NCBI GenBank assembly: GCA_016713085.1
Contig: JADJPV010000001.1
Coordinates: 62,001-126,000, forward strand
DNA from: Chitinophagaceae bacterium
GTDB taxonomy: Bacteria; Bacteroidota; Bacteroidia; Chitinophagales; Chitinophagaceae
Length of the DNA: 64,000 nt
Direction: 5' to 3'
Positions 9,533-18,721 of this stretch are shown here, one piece after another. The notes under the pieces were generated by a model. It made no database searches, was not told the origin of the DNA, and was given only the letters and a program-made list of their open reading frames with translations. Every line of letters starts with the position of its first letter. Within the stretch, counting starts at the first letter, position 1. Both the position numbers and the translations under genes were made by a program.

Positions 9533-9602
9533 TAAGTACAGCATGCAGTACAAAAACGAATACTGCTGAAGTGGTAAGATGAATGACTGAACGGGGATGA
9601 AA

Positions 9603-9935
9603 CTATTTCTTAAACATAAAATACACTGCTCCAAGCAGCAAAATAAAACTCAGAATATACTTCCAGTGAAAAGGTTCTTTGAGATAGGCAACTGCAAACA
9701 CTCCAAACACAACCAGGGTAATTACTTCCTGAATCATCTTTAACTGAAATGCATTTACTCCGCTTTGATAGCCTACCCTGTTGGCAGGAACCATGAAACA
9801 ATATTCAACAAAAGCAATCATCCAGCTGATGAGTACTACTTTCCACAAAGGAACATTCTGATAACGCAAATGTCCGTACCATGCAATGGTCATAAATACA
9901 TTGGATGCTACCAGAAGAAGAATTGCACGAACCAT
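9603..9935 (-). CDS. DMT-family (DUF486) small membrane protein
   Basis: A 110-residue protein with four hydrophobic helices: about residues 3-20, 31-48, 67-86 and 90-107. It matches the DUF486 family of single-domain drug/metabolite-transporter-like proteins (NVFMTIAWYGHLR, AFVEYCFMVPANR, AYLKEPFHWKY). Substrate unknown. It begins 6 bases after the stop of pyrB and is probably cotranscribed with it. Confidence 0.8.
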   Translation of the reverse strand: MVRAILLLVASNVFMTIAWYGHLRYQNVPLWKVVLISWMIAFVEYCFMVPANRVGYQSGVNAFQLKMIQEVITLVVFGVFAVAYLKEPFHWKYILSFILLLGAVYFMFKK

Positions 9936-9941
9936 GAAGGA

Positions 9942-10874
9942 TTAGTTTTCTGAACGTTTACCAGCAAGCAGATACAATGCTGCCATACGGACAGCCACTC
10001 CATTTTCTACCTGCTGCAGAATGATGGATTGTTTACTGTCGGCTACATCACTGTCCAGTTCCACACCACGGTTAATGGGGCCGGGGTGCATAATGATGAT
10101 TTCTTTATGAAGAGAATCTAACAATTTTCTACTGATGCCGTATGCAAGATTGTATTCACGCAATGAAGAGAACAATGGCTGATTCTGACGCTCCAGCTGA
10201 ATACGCAGCACATTCGCCACATCGCACCATCTTAATGTTTCTTCAATATTGTACGATACGTTTACGTCAAATGCTTCCTGCAAATATTTTGGAATAAGTG
10301 TGGGCGGACCGGCAACTGTTACCTCAGCTCCCATCTTTTTCAATAAATAAATATTACTGAGTGCAACACGGCTGTGCATGATATCACCAAGGATGGCAAT
10401 CTTCTTTCCTTCCAGTGTTCCTAATTTTTCACGGATAGAAAATGCATCGAGCAAAGCCTGTGTAGGATGTTCATTGATCCCATCGCCTGCATTCACAATA
10501 GCCGCAGGAATATGTTTGGCTAAAAAGTGCGGAGCGCCACTGGCACTGTGCCGCATTACCACCAGGTCAACTTTCATGCTGAGGATATTATTTACTGTAT
10601 CCAGCAAGGTTTCTCCTTTGGCTGCTGAAGATCCGGAAGCTGTAAAATTGATGGTATCGGCGCTTAAACGTTTTTCGGCCAGTTCAAACGAAATCCTGGT
10701 ACGGGTGGAGTTTTCGTAAAACAGGTTCACAATGGTTACATCACGAAGTGAAGGCACTTTCTTAATGGGACGCTGTAAAACTTCTTTGAATTGAGTAGCT
10801 GTATCAAGGATTAACTGAATATCCTGAGCCGTTAAATCTTTAATGCCGAGCAGATGACGAGTAGATAGTTGCAT
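9942..10874 (-). CDS. pyrB: Aspartate carbamoyltransferase catalytic subunit
   Basis: Catalyses the committed step of pyrimidine synthesis: carbamoyl phosphate plus aspartate gives N-carbamoylaspartate. The 310 residues match the usual catalytic chain. The carbamoyl-phosphate site STRTRISFE is near residue 55, RHSASGAPHFLA near 110, the HPTQALLD motif near 137 and MHPGPINRGVE near 266. No pyrI regulatory subunit is adjacent. A -7 box lies 7 bases upstream, and pyrR lies 137 bases further upstream on the same strand. Confidence 0.97.
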   Translation of the reverse strand: MQLSTRHLLGIKDLTAQDIQLILDTATQFKEVLQRPIKKVPSLRDVTIVNLFYENSTRTRISFELAEKRLSADTINFTASGSSAAKGETLLDTVNNILSMKVDLVVMRHSASGAPHFLAKHIPAAIVNAGDGINEHPTQALLDAFSIREKLGTLEGKKIAILGDIMHSRVALSNIYLLKKMGAEVTVAGPPTLIPKYLQEAFDVNVSYNIEETLRWCDVANVLRIQLERQNQPLFSSLREYNLAYGISRKLLDSLHKEIIIMHPGPINRGVELDSDVADSKQSIILQQVENGVAVRMAALYLLAGKRSEN

Positions 10875-10881
10875 TAAAAAG

Positions 10882-10889
10882 CAAAGCTA
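10882..10889 (-). promoter_or_regulatory. -7 box of pyrB
   Basis: CAAAGCTA on the plus strand reads TAGCTTTG on the coding strand. It lies 7 bases before the pyrB ATG, so the transcript would have almost no leader. Confidence 0.5.
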
Positions 10890-11011
10890 AGGGAAAATGA
10901 GGAGATGAAAAACCGGATCATCAGTTCAGGCATTAACTTTTTTTATTCTGATATTTTTAAAGCAGGATGACTGGATAGTCCATACTCCTTGCCTTTTGCC
11001 TCTTTGCCTGT

Positions 11012-11521
11012 TCAATACAACACAACTTCCGGTTTTTCCCAATCGACAATTACTTTTTGCGAAAGGATGGAATCGATTGTTTTTCCTGTATAATCGGGTT
11101 GAATGGGGAGCTGACGGTTAAAGCGCCTGTCGATCAGCACACAGAGCTCAACCTTTGCCGCACGGCCAAAGTCGAGCAGGGCATCCATACCGGCACGGAT
11201 GGTACGGCCGGTGTACAGCACATCATCAACCAGGATCACATTCTTATTTTCAATGTTGAATCGAATGGTGGTTTGATTGGCTACATGCAATTCTTTGTGT
11301 ACATCATCTCTGTAGAAAGTGATATCCAGCTTTCCGTATTCGAGTTTCTTTTCGGGATAAATTGCCTGAATGGCGGCAACTATTCTGTCGGCCAGTAAAT
11401 AGCCTCTTGGCTGCAAACCAATAAAAACGGTATCAGTAAATGGAAAATGATTTTCGATCAGTTGATGACTGAGCCGCTGTATGGTTAATTGTAACTGTTC
11501 GTTTGATAAGATGGTCTTCAA
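11012..11521 (-). CDS. pyrR: PyrR bifunctional regulator / uracil phosphoribosyltransferase
   Basis: A type I phosphoribosyltransferase fold. The PRPP-binding loop is VILVDDVLYTGRTIRAGMDAL, and DRRFNRQLPIQPDYTGKTI follows as in PyrR proteins. PyrR salvages uracil and, in Firmicutes, binds pyr mRNA; no anti-antiterminator leader is visible upstream of pyrB here, so the regulatory role is unproven. The start is set at a TTG giving LKTILSNEQLQLT (family pattern MKTIL). An upstream in-frame ATG at 11569 would add 16 poorly conserved residues. Confidence 0.88.
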   Translation of the reverse strand: MKTILSNEQLQLTIQRLSHQLIENHFPFTDTVFIGLQPRGYLLADRIVAAIQAIYPEKKLEYGKLDITFYRDDVHKELHVANQTTIRFNIENKNVILVDDVLYTGRTIRAGMDALLDFGRAAKVELCVLIDRRFNRQLPIQPDYTGKTIDSILSQKVIVDWEKPEVVLY

Positions 11522-11580
11522 AGCCTGAAATTTGTATAAAAATAAACACTTCGTCTTAAAATAGTTCAAAAGGTTTTACC

Positions 11581-11618
11581 TCACCCGCCTTCTCCCTCTC
11601 CAAAAGAGAGGGAGCGGT
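11581..11618. repeat. Dispersed palindromic repeat
   Basis: CTCCCTCTCCAAAAGAGAGG forms a hairpin flanked by CTCACCCGCC. This is a common type of intergenic element in Bacteroidota, related to the copies near 6999 and 41312. Confidence 0.5.
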
Positions 11619-11682
11619 TCAGCAGTTATAATCCAACCTTCTTTTCTGCCACTTCTGCAACTGCAAATAGTTGAGCAAAGAA

Positions 11683-11710
11683 AAAGACTGCAAAATAAAT
11701 TACAGTCTTT
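11683..11710. terminator. Terminator downstream of the P5C dehydrogenase gene
   Basis: The stem AAAGACTG/CAGTCTTT encloses a 12-base AT-rich loop. A runs lie on the left (U tract for the minus strand) and a T9 run on the right, so it could work in either direction. Confidence 0.6.
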
Positions 11711-11759
11711 AAATTTTTTTTCACTTATGATTATTCAACCATTCTAAATAAGCTGGCCC

Positions 11760-11798
11760 TGTGTCATGCAGTCCCCCCTTCAGGGGGCGGAGGGGGTT
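11760..11798. repeat. C-run/G-run hairpin repeat abutting a stop codon
   Basis: GTCCCCCCTTCAGGGGGCGG followed by AGGGGG closely matches the copy at 41460-41497, including the preceding ATGCAGT. Its right edge touches the stop codon of the gene at 11797. Confidence 0.65.
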
Positions 11799-13426
11799 AT
11801 TCCTCTCCCAGGAACGGATAACGGTAATCTGTTGGCGGGTTGAATGTTTCTTTGATTGTTCTTGCACTTAACCAGCGGTAAAGGTTGAGAATACTACCTG
11901 CTTTATCATTGGTGCCGCTTCCTCTTGCACCACCAAACGGCTGCTGACCAACCACTGCACCTGTTGGTTTATCATTGATATAAAAATTACCTGCACAGTT
12001 GCGGAGTTTGGCTGTTGCCAGTTCAATGGAGTTTCTGTCCTGTGAAATAACTGCACCTGTTAATGCATACGGTGAAGTGCTGTCAACCAACTCCAGCGTT
12101 TTTTCAAAACTGTTAGCAGGATAAATATAAACTGTCAGTACAGGCCCGAAAATCTCTTCACACATGGTTACATATTTCGGGCTCTTTGCTTCAATGATGG
12201 TTGGCTGAATAAAATATCCTTCTTTCTTATCGCATTTACCTCCAACCCATATTTCAGCTTTCTCATCTTTCTTTGCGTTATCGATATAACGTTTAATGCT
12301 TTCAAAACTTTTTTCATCGATCACAGCATTAATGAAGTTGGAAAAGTTTTCAACTGTTCCCATTTTAAAACTCTTCACACCTGCAATTAATTTCTTCTTT
12401 ACCTCTTCTGCAATATTTGATGGAATATATGCTCTTGATGCTGCTGAACATTTCTGACCCTGGTATTCAAATGCGCCACGTAATAATGCTGTTGCCACCA
12501 CATCAGGATCTGCTCTTTTGTGCAATTACAAAATCCTTACCCCCGGTTTCTCCAACTATCCGTGGATAAGAACGGTACATGCCCATATTCTTTCCTATCG
12601 TTTCCCACATATTATTAAATACTCCAGTTGAACCGGTAAAATGTACGCCTGCAAATTCTTTGTGATTGAAACAAACTTTTCCAACAGTTGGTCCGCTTAC
12701 GTAAACTAAATTGATAACACCATCCGGCAATCCTGCTTCTTTTAAAATACGCATGATCATCTGCGCACTGTATACTTCTGTATTGGCTGGTTTCCATACA
12801 ACAACATTGCCACACATAGCAGCACTTGTTGGCAGGTTACCTGCAATAGCTGTAAAGTTGAAGGGTGTTACTGCCAGTACAAATCCTTCCAGTGGACGAT
12901 ACTCCATTCGGTTATGCATACCCGGACTGCTGATGGGTTGCTGGCGGTAGATATCACTTAAGAAATGAACGTTGAAGCGAAGGAAGTCAATAATCTCACA
13001 CGCTGAATCAATTTCTGCCTGGTACACATTCTTGCTCTGACCAAGCATTGTTGTTCCGTTCATGTATGGACGATACTTAGTTGCCATCAGATCAGCAGCA
13101 CGTAAGAAAATATTCGCCCTGCTTTCCCAACTCATATTGGCCCAGCTTTCTTTGGCTGCTAATGCAGCATCAATAGCAAGCTGCACATGCTTTTCTTCGC
13201 CTGCATGAAAATAACCCAGCACATGTTTATGTTCATGCGGGGGATGCATGGCTACTTTATTATTCGTACGTACTTCTTTATTGCCGATGTACATGGGCAC
13301 ATCCACTTCCGTACTTTTTAATTCGGCTAAAACTTCTTTTAATCTTTTTTTCTCTGCTGAACCGGGTGCATAATGTAAGACTGGTTCATTTACCGGCATC
13401 GGGTAGTTGAAGTAACCTAAGTTCAT
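11797..13426 (-). CDS. pruA: 1-pyrroline-5-carboxylate dehydrogenase (one frameshift)
   Basis: Aldehyde dehydrogenase that oxidises glutamate semialdehyde (P5C) to glutamate with NAD+, the second step of proline degradation. Visible signatures are the N-terminal FNYPMPVNEPVLHYAPGS, FNFTAIAGNLPTSAA, the GETGGKDF glutamate motif, the catalytic Cys in EYQGQKCSAASRAY and PFGGARGSGTNDKAG. The frame shifts near 12516-12519 (T4 on the plus strand). Removing one base joins GETGGKDFVIAQ to RADPDVVATALL, and length 3n+1 agrees, so a sequencing insertion is likely. About 543 residues, normal for the family. No proline dehydrogenase lies next to it. Confidence 0.93.
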
Positions 13427-13450
13427 AATGCAAGTTTTTAGTTGAAGAAA

Positions 13451-14546
13451 TTATTTCGCTTCTGTTTCTTTTTCATTCATCAGGTAAGCTTTAATAAATC
13501 CATCCAGTTCACCATCCATTACAGGACCAATATTCCCCACTTCATAATCAGTACGGTGATCCTTGATCATTTTGTATGGATGAAACACATAACTGCGGAT
13601 CTGGCTGCCCCATTCTATTTTTTTCTTCTTTGCATTGGTGGCATCCTTCAGCTCATTTCTTTTCTGCAGTTCCATTTCATACAAACGGCTTTTCAGCATC
13701 TGCATGGCGAGTTCCCTGTTGCCCAACTGACTTCTGTCCTGCTGACAAACTACAACAATACCTGTGGGAATATGTGTTAACTGTACTTTCGTTTCTACTT
13801 TGTTTACGTTCTGTCCACCGGCACCACCACTTCTTGATGTTTCCATTTTCACATCTGCCGGATTGATTTCAATGTTGATTGTATCATCCACTAACGGATA
13901 GGCATACACACTTACAAAAGAAGTATGACGTCTTGCATTACTGTCGAATGGTGAAATACGAACCAAACGGTGAACACCGCTTTCTGCTTTTAAGAATCCA
14001 TAAGCAAAAGGCCCATCGAATTGATAGGTACAGGTTTTAATACCGGCACCATCCCCATCCTGCCAATCGATTTCGGTTACTTTCCAACCCTGTTTTTCAC
14101 CATACATGCGGTACATACGTGCCAGCATTTCGGCCCAGTCCTGGCTTTCGGTTCCACCGGCACCAGAGTTAATCTGCAGTACAGCAGGTAATTCATCTTC
14201 AGGCTGATTGAGTGTGCTCTTAAATTCAGTGTCGTCGATTGCGGCGAGAGCTTTTTCAAATGCTTCTTTGGTTTCTTCCTCCGTAGCATCTCCAGCTTTC
14301 CAGAATTCAAAAAGCACAGCAAAGTCTTCAACGGCAGAATCGGTATCCTCATAGAGCTTTACCCAATACTCGTTGTTCTTTGTTTCTTTCAGAATCTCTG
14401 TTGCACGCTTATTATCGTCCCAGAATCCGGGACTCAGAGTGAGTTGCTTGTCTTCATCAATTTTATATCGTCGGTTCTCGACGTCAAAGAAACCTCCTCA
14501 AGACAAGCACACGGTCTCTTATATCATTTAATTTTTCAGTTGTCAT
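13451..14546 (-). CDS. prfB: Peptide chain release factor 2, programmed +1 frameshift
   Basis: Recognises UGA and UAA stop codons and triggers peptidyl-tRNA hydrolysis. The GGQ loop is in SGGAGGQNVNKVETK and the SPF stop-recognition tripeptide in ISPFDSNARRHTSF. Translation starts at an ATG (14546) giving MTTEKLNDIRDRVLVLRRFL, then meets an in-frame TGA at 14484-14486. A +1 shift at CTT-TGA-C continues as DVENRRYKIDEDKQ, and the rest is open to 13451. Total length 3n+1 matches one natural shift. A CAAATGTA -7 box sits 8 bases upstream. It lies 24 bases upstream of nothing cotranscribed with certainty; pruA starts at 13426 on the same strand. Confidence 0.97.
14484..14498 (-). promoter_or_regulatory. 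RF2 programmed frameshift site
   Basis: On the coding strand AGGAGG (14493-14498), a strong internal Shine-Dalgarno sequence, precedes TTT CTT TGA C. This is the classic autoregulatory +1 slip: low RF2 stalls at UGA and shifts. It is notable in a genome where Shine-Dalgarno sites are otherwise weak. Confidence 0.95.
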
Positions 14547-14554
14547 AACGGGTG

Positions 14555-14562
14555 CAAATGTA
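14555..14562 (-). promoter_or_regulatory. -7 box of prfB
   Basis: CAAATGTA on the plus strand reads TACATTTG on the coding strand (TAnnTTTG), 8 bases before the prfB ATG. Confidence 0.5.
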
Positions 14563-14611
14563 AGGAGAAAGTTGGTTCTTTCCTGCCTTTCATTAAACCC
14601 TGAATAAGTTG

Positions 14612-15028
14612 TTACTTCAGCAAAGCACTGCCGAACAAATGATTATACCGTTCGCAATGGATCAGTGCATATTTATATTGAATAAAATCAGGTACACCGG
14701 GAATTTCATAGAGCTGGTTTCCATTGGTTGATTTTAAATTATCCAGTTTAATAAATTCTACCGGGCCTCTGTCTTTGGAGAGATACACTTTTAAATCAGG
14801 CCCATTACTGGTGAGGAAATTCTCCAATGCAAGAATATATTTTCCGCTCTTAAGGTAAATCTTTGCCTGACCTGAAACCTTACCCCAGCGTTCGTCCATA
14901 AACACTCCTTCAAATTTTACACGGGCTGTAGTATCCATGATCGTTTCATCCAGCCTGACCTCTGAGCTTTTTTTACAGGAAAAAAGACTGCTGCTGGCTA
15001 CTAAAAGAAAGAATACATAGTTTTTCAT
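14612..15028 (-). CDS. DM13-domain lipoprotein
   Basis: A 138-residue lipoprotein with lipobox LFSC (Cys about residue 18). Residues 38-137 resemble the DM13 domain: the pattern F-x-G-V/x-G-x-A-x-I-Y, then LKVYLSKDRGP, GNQLYEIP and a terminal IHCERYNHLFGSALL with the conserved Cys. DM13 is proposed to be a redox or electron-transfer domain; the role here is unknown. Confidence 0.7.
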   Translation of the reverse strand: MKNYVFFLLVASSSLFSCKKSSEVRLDETIMDTTARVKFEGVFMDERWGKVSGQAKIYLKSGKYILALENFLTSNGPDLKVYLSKDRGPVEFIKLDNLKSTNGNQLYEIPGVPDFIQYKYALIHCERYNHLFGSALLK

Positions 15029-15169
15029 GCTGTTTTGTTTAGTTACTTCATAAAACTACGCAGCCAGCTATTTTGCAGATGTCGGGTTACTGACATTAGA
15101 AATTTTTAACAACTTTACTGCTGTTTTTCTCTTCCTTCCAATTGAAGTCTATTTCGTAATTTGCCCGAC

Positions 15170-17101
15170 TTGATTACACAGGATACCATACAGCAAATTC
15201 TCAGCCGCATCGATATTATTGAGATCGTTGGCGGTTTTGTGAAACTGAAGAAAAGAGGCAGCAGCTATCTCGGTCTCTGTCCGTTTCACAACGAGAAAAC
15301 CCCCTCTTTCACCGTTTCACCCACCAAGGAAATTTATAAATGTTTTGGTTGTGGAAGAAGCGGCAATGCAGTAAGTTTTTTGATGGAGCATGAAAAGTAC
15401 AGCTATGTGGATGCCCTGAAATTCCTGGCAGCCAAGTACAATGTAACCATTGAAGAAACCTATGCTTCACCTGAAGTTGTACAGCAAAGGCAAACTGCCG
15501 ACAGCCTGTTTATCATCAATAATTTTGCTCAACAATTTTTCAGCAAACAGTTATTTGAAACAGAAGAAGGAAAGGCTGTTGCATTAACCTATTTAAAAGA
15601 AAGAGGTTTCCGGGAAGATATCATCAAAAAATTTCAGCTGGGTTATTCGCCACAGCAACGTGACGCTTTTGCAACGGAAGCAATCAAACAGCAATACAAT
15701 GCTGAACTGCTTACTAAGACAGGGCTCGTTGTAGAACGCAATGGCGATCTGTATGATAATTACAGGGAGCGGATCATCTTCCCCATTCATAACAGCACCG
15801 GAAAAGTATTGGGCTTTGGTGCAAGGATCATTGGTAAAAAAGAAAATGCGCCGAAGTATATCAATACACCTGAGAATGAAATTTATGTAAAGAGTAAACT
15901 CTTATACGGCACCTACTTTGCAAGGCAGGCAATTGATAAGAATGATGAATGTTTACTGGTAGAAGGTTATACGGATGTTGTTTCATTGCACCAGGCAGGT
16001 ATTGAAAATGTTGTGGCAAGTGGCGGTACATCCTTAACGCCTGATCAGTTAAGGCTGATCAAAAAGTACAGTAATAATCTTACGATTTTATATGATGGAG
16101 ATGCAGCCGGTGTAAAAGCAGCCATGCGTGGTTTGGATCTTGCACTGGAAGAAGGATTGAATGTTCACCTGGTACTGATCCCTGACAATGAAGATCCTGA
16201 CAGTTATGTAAATAAAGTTGGAGCTTCTGCTTTCATTGACTTCATCAAACAGAATAAAAAAGATGTCATTCTTTTTCAGCTGGAAGTAATGCTGAAAGAT
16301 GCAGGAAATGATTCAACGAAAAAAGCAGCAGCTGTTAATACCATTGCGGAAAGCATCAGCCGTATTAATAAGGTTGAAGACTTTACAAGGCAGCAGGATT
16401 ATATTCATAAAAGTTCGGAACTCTTAAAGATTGATGAAACAGGATTGCATGCACTGGTGAATAAATTCATCCGTGAACGTGTAACTAAATTTGAACAGAA
16501 ACAACTGCCAAGAGAAGAAGAACTACTGAATGAAACCTTCACTGATGAAAACTTTGACGATGCCACAACTCAGTTACTCAATACCGATGAAGTACATGAA
16601 CGTGCGCTGGTAAGATGTTTACTTGATTTCGGGTTGATTCCATGGGATGAAACAACCTCCTCTGCACAGCATATTTTAGCAGAAGCAGAAGAATGGGAAA
16701 TGATTGAGCATCCTGATCTGCTCCGGATCGTGGATCAATACAAACAATGGCTGGCTGATGGATTTGAACCAACTACAAAAAGTTTTTTGTTTCATGAAGA
16801 TCAGAACATCAGTAAAGCAGTTGTTGCATTGGCAGATTTCAGTGAAGAGTTGAGTCCTAACTGGATTAAAATTTATGAAAAGCCTTTTGCAACGAGAGAA
16901 GATTTATTTAAACAGGAAACCGTTTCTGTTCTTACTTATCTCAAGCTGAGGAAAATAAAAAAGATGATGGATGAGAATCAGCGTGATATGGAAAAGCCGC
17001 ATACATCTGATGAATTGATTACTTTGATAAAAACACATCAGCATTTAAAAGGGCTGGAAATGGAGTTGACCAAAGAAATGGGAACAGTTATTTTTCGTTA
17101 A
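15170..17101 (+). CDS. dnaG: DNA primase
   Basis: Synthesises RNA primers for replication. Domains in order are an N-terminal CHC2 zinc finger (CPFHNEKTPSF through YKCFGCGRSGNAVSF, about residues 37-65), the primase catalytic core, a TOPRIM fold (LLVEGYTDVVSLH near 265, ILYDGDAAG near 308) and a C-terminal helicase-binding region. I start at the TTG giving LITQDTIQQILSRIDI, the usual N-terminus; a TTG 9 bases earlier is also open but overlaps TAATTTG, a likely -7 element. Convergent with the next gene. Confidence 0.95.
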   Translation: MITQDTIQQILSRIDIIEIVGGFVKLKKRGSSYLGLCPFHNEKTPSFTVSPTKEIYKCFGCGRSGNAVSFLMEHEKYSYVDALKFLAAKYNVTIEETYASPEVVQQRQTADSLFIINNFAQQFFSKQLFETEEGKAVALTYLKERGFREDIIKKFQLGYSPQQRDAFATEAIKQQYNAELLTKTGLVVERNGDLYDNYRERIIFPIHNSTGKVLGFGARIIGKKENAPKYINTPENEIYVKSKLLYGTYFARQAIDKNDECLLVEGYTDVVSLHQAGIENVVASGGTSLTPDQLRLIKKYSNNLTILYDGDAAGVKAAMRGLDLALEEGLNVHLVLIPDNEDPDSYVNKVGASAFIDFIKQNKKDVILFQLEVMLKDAGNDSTKKAAAVNTIAESISRINKVEDFTRQQDYIHKSSELLKIDETGLHALVNKFIRERVTKFEQKQLPREEELLNETFTDENFDDATTQLLNTDEVHERALVRCLLDFGLIPWDETTSSAQHILAEAEEWEMIEHPDLLRIVDQYKQWLADGFEPTTKSFLFHEDQNISKAVVALADFSEELSPNWIKIYEKPFATREDLFKQETVSVLTYLKLRKIKKMMDENQRDMEKPHTSDELITLIKTHQHLKGLEMELTKEMGTVIFR

Positions 17102-17148
17102 GGCTTAATACAAGAAAAAACAATAAGAGGCGATTTGAGTTGCAACAG

Positions 17149-18100
17149 TTAGGCATCCTTTTCAGCCTCAGATTGATCTGCAATATCTATAACTGCATTA
17201 ATTTCAGGCGGTAATGAGCTGCGCCAATTTGAATAAGCCTTGTCTTTTTCTTCTTCACTAAGTCCAGAACGAAACATCTCAAACATCGGTGGTTTTTCGT
17301 AAACAGTTAAATTCACATATTTAATTGAGCAGTCTTTAATAGAAAGATGAATTTCAACTTCTTTAGCCTTCCCTGTCATTATTAATTCATCCTCCCTTTT
17401 CCATTTCCCATACTGGAAAAACTTATCAAAATAATAAAGATTAGTCAAGCCTGAATATAGATGAACTCTGCATTTCTCAACGTTATCCTTTTTTATTAAA
17501 ATATAGTAGTCAAACTTGTCCGGTTTTGGATCAACTATTATCACTGCGATTAATGACTTACTATTTCTATTATTAATTTTCTTACAACCGATCTCAAAAG
17601 TGAACTCTTTATTTATTATTTCCTCCTTTATTTTACCGAGTATTTCTTTATCCAACTTATTATCAAAATCAGAAATTCGTACCATAGCAGAGTGAATAAC
17701 ATCCAATCGGATTATATTTCTTTCAGCAAAACTTAATCTTTCAAAGTCTTTATTAGCAGAGTAACGGATATTAACATGAATCTTTTCTCCTGGCTCCTTA
17801 ACAATAAACTCCTGTAACTCTTCATCTATTTGATTAATACTAATATATCTGTAAAAGTTCTGCTCATATTTAAGAAGCAGGAATGAATAAATTAGGTCAA
17901 TGGCCCCGGCTTCCGGACCACCAACTCCATTTGGAACAACAGAACCTAATCGAATTAGTGTTTTCATACCATCTAACACAATTGAGTTTAATATTGACGA
18001 ATTCTTCGTCAAGAATTAACTTGATAAAAATGTGAATTAACTTTTCAGCAGACCCCTTCACTTCAAATCTACCTTTATTTTTTATTGAATCTAATCCCAA
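17149..18100 (-). CDS. Hypothetical accessory protein, probable frameshift
   Basis: I do not recognise this protein. The main open frame covers 17149-18012. A second frame from a TTG at 18100 reads MGLDSIKNKGRFEVKGSAEKLIHIF and runs to about 17995. Dropping one base near the AAGAATTC region (17990-18003) fuses them into about 317 residues, consistent with length 3n+1. It is hydrophilic, Lys/Glu/Ile-rich and AT-rich compared with its neighbours, with no signal peptide or membrane segment. The TTG overlaps the stop of the PAP2 gene by 10 bases. This is the least conserved-looking gene in the region and could be acquired; its length and start are uncertain. Confidence 0.5.
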
Positions 18101-18705
18101 TCTTTATTCCTGAACAACCAAAACAGAAAATAAGAAGTCAAAAAACCCAACGCAGCTCCTGCTAATACATCAGCCGTAAAATGCTGCCCAAGATAAATGC
18201 GGGAATAGCCAATTGTGCAGGCAGCAACAAAATACACTAACTGTAATCCTCTACTCCTGGTTGCAAAAGCAAGTAAGCTGAACATGGCAAAAGCAGTGGT
18301 TGTATGTCCGCTGGGAAAACTATTTTTTCCTTTCAGCAGTTCGCCATCAACATTATGAATCATTTCAGGTTTGGGAAAATATAAACCCGGTCTTGGATTG
18401 TCCTCTACTCTTTTCAAACCCTGCGCCAGCAAACCGCTTACTGCAAAACCAACAATCAGCAGAATACCAAGTTTACGTTGTTTCAGAAAAAGAAGAACAA
18501 CACCCAGCAGTGCCATCACTAATCCTTCACCTGCATAGGTAAAATACTTTAGTACAATATCTGAAAGATCGGAATGCTGATGATTCAGTTTCAGAAAAAC
18601 AGCTTCCTTTCCCCAATACATTAATACAGCAATTCCCGTAATCAATAAAATGAGTACAGCATATGTAAATAAATTTCGTAGCGGGTGATTGTATTTCCAG
18701 TTCAT
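18091..18705 (-). CDS. PAP2-family phosphatase, membrane protein
   Basis: Five or six membrane helices and the three phosphatase motifs: KRVEDNPRPG (K-x6-RP), PSGHTTTAF, and SRIYLGQHFTADVLAG (S-R-x5-H-x3-D). It acts on lipid or isoprenoid phosphates at the membrane; undecaprenyl diphosphate or phosphatidate are candidates that the sequence cannot separate. The ATG at 18705 is preferred over 18729 because a CAAAACTA box lies 9 bases upstream and the first 8 codons of the longer form overlap the CYTH gene. Confidence 0.88.
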   Translation of the reverse strand: MNWKYNHPLRNLFTYAVLILLITGIAVLMYWGKEAVFLKLNHQHSDLSDIVLKYFTYAGEGLVMALLGVVLLFLKQRKLGILLIVGFAVSGLLAQGLKRVEDNPRPGLYFPKPEMIHNVDGELLKGKNSFPSGHTTTAFAMFSLLAFATRSRGLQLVYFVAACTIGYSRIYLGQHFTADVLAGAALGFLTSYFLFWLFRNKDWD

Positions 18706-18713
18706 GTCAGGTA

Positions 18714-18721
18714 CAAAACTA
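18714..18721 (-). promoter_or_regulatory. -7 box of the PAP2 gene
   Basis: CAAAACTA on the plus strand, TAGTTTTG on the coding strand. It overlaps the stop codon of the upstream CYTH gene. Confidence 0.4.

Noticed and set aside
10875..11011. PyrR-binding attenuator upstream of pyrB
   Set aside because: I found no terminator/antiterminator pair or anti-antiterminator consensus; the -7 box lies almost at the start codon.
14077..14352. Separate 91-codon frame at the 5' part of prfB
   Set aside because: It is an alternative frame of the RF2 gene; the RF2 frame is continuous from the programmed shift to the stop.
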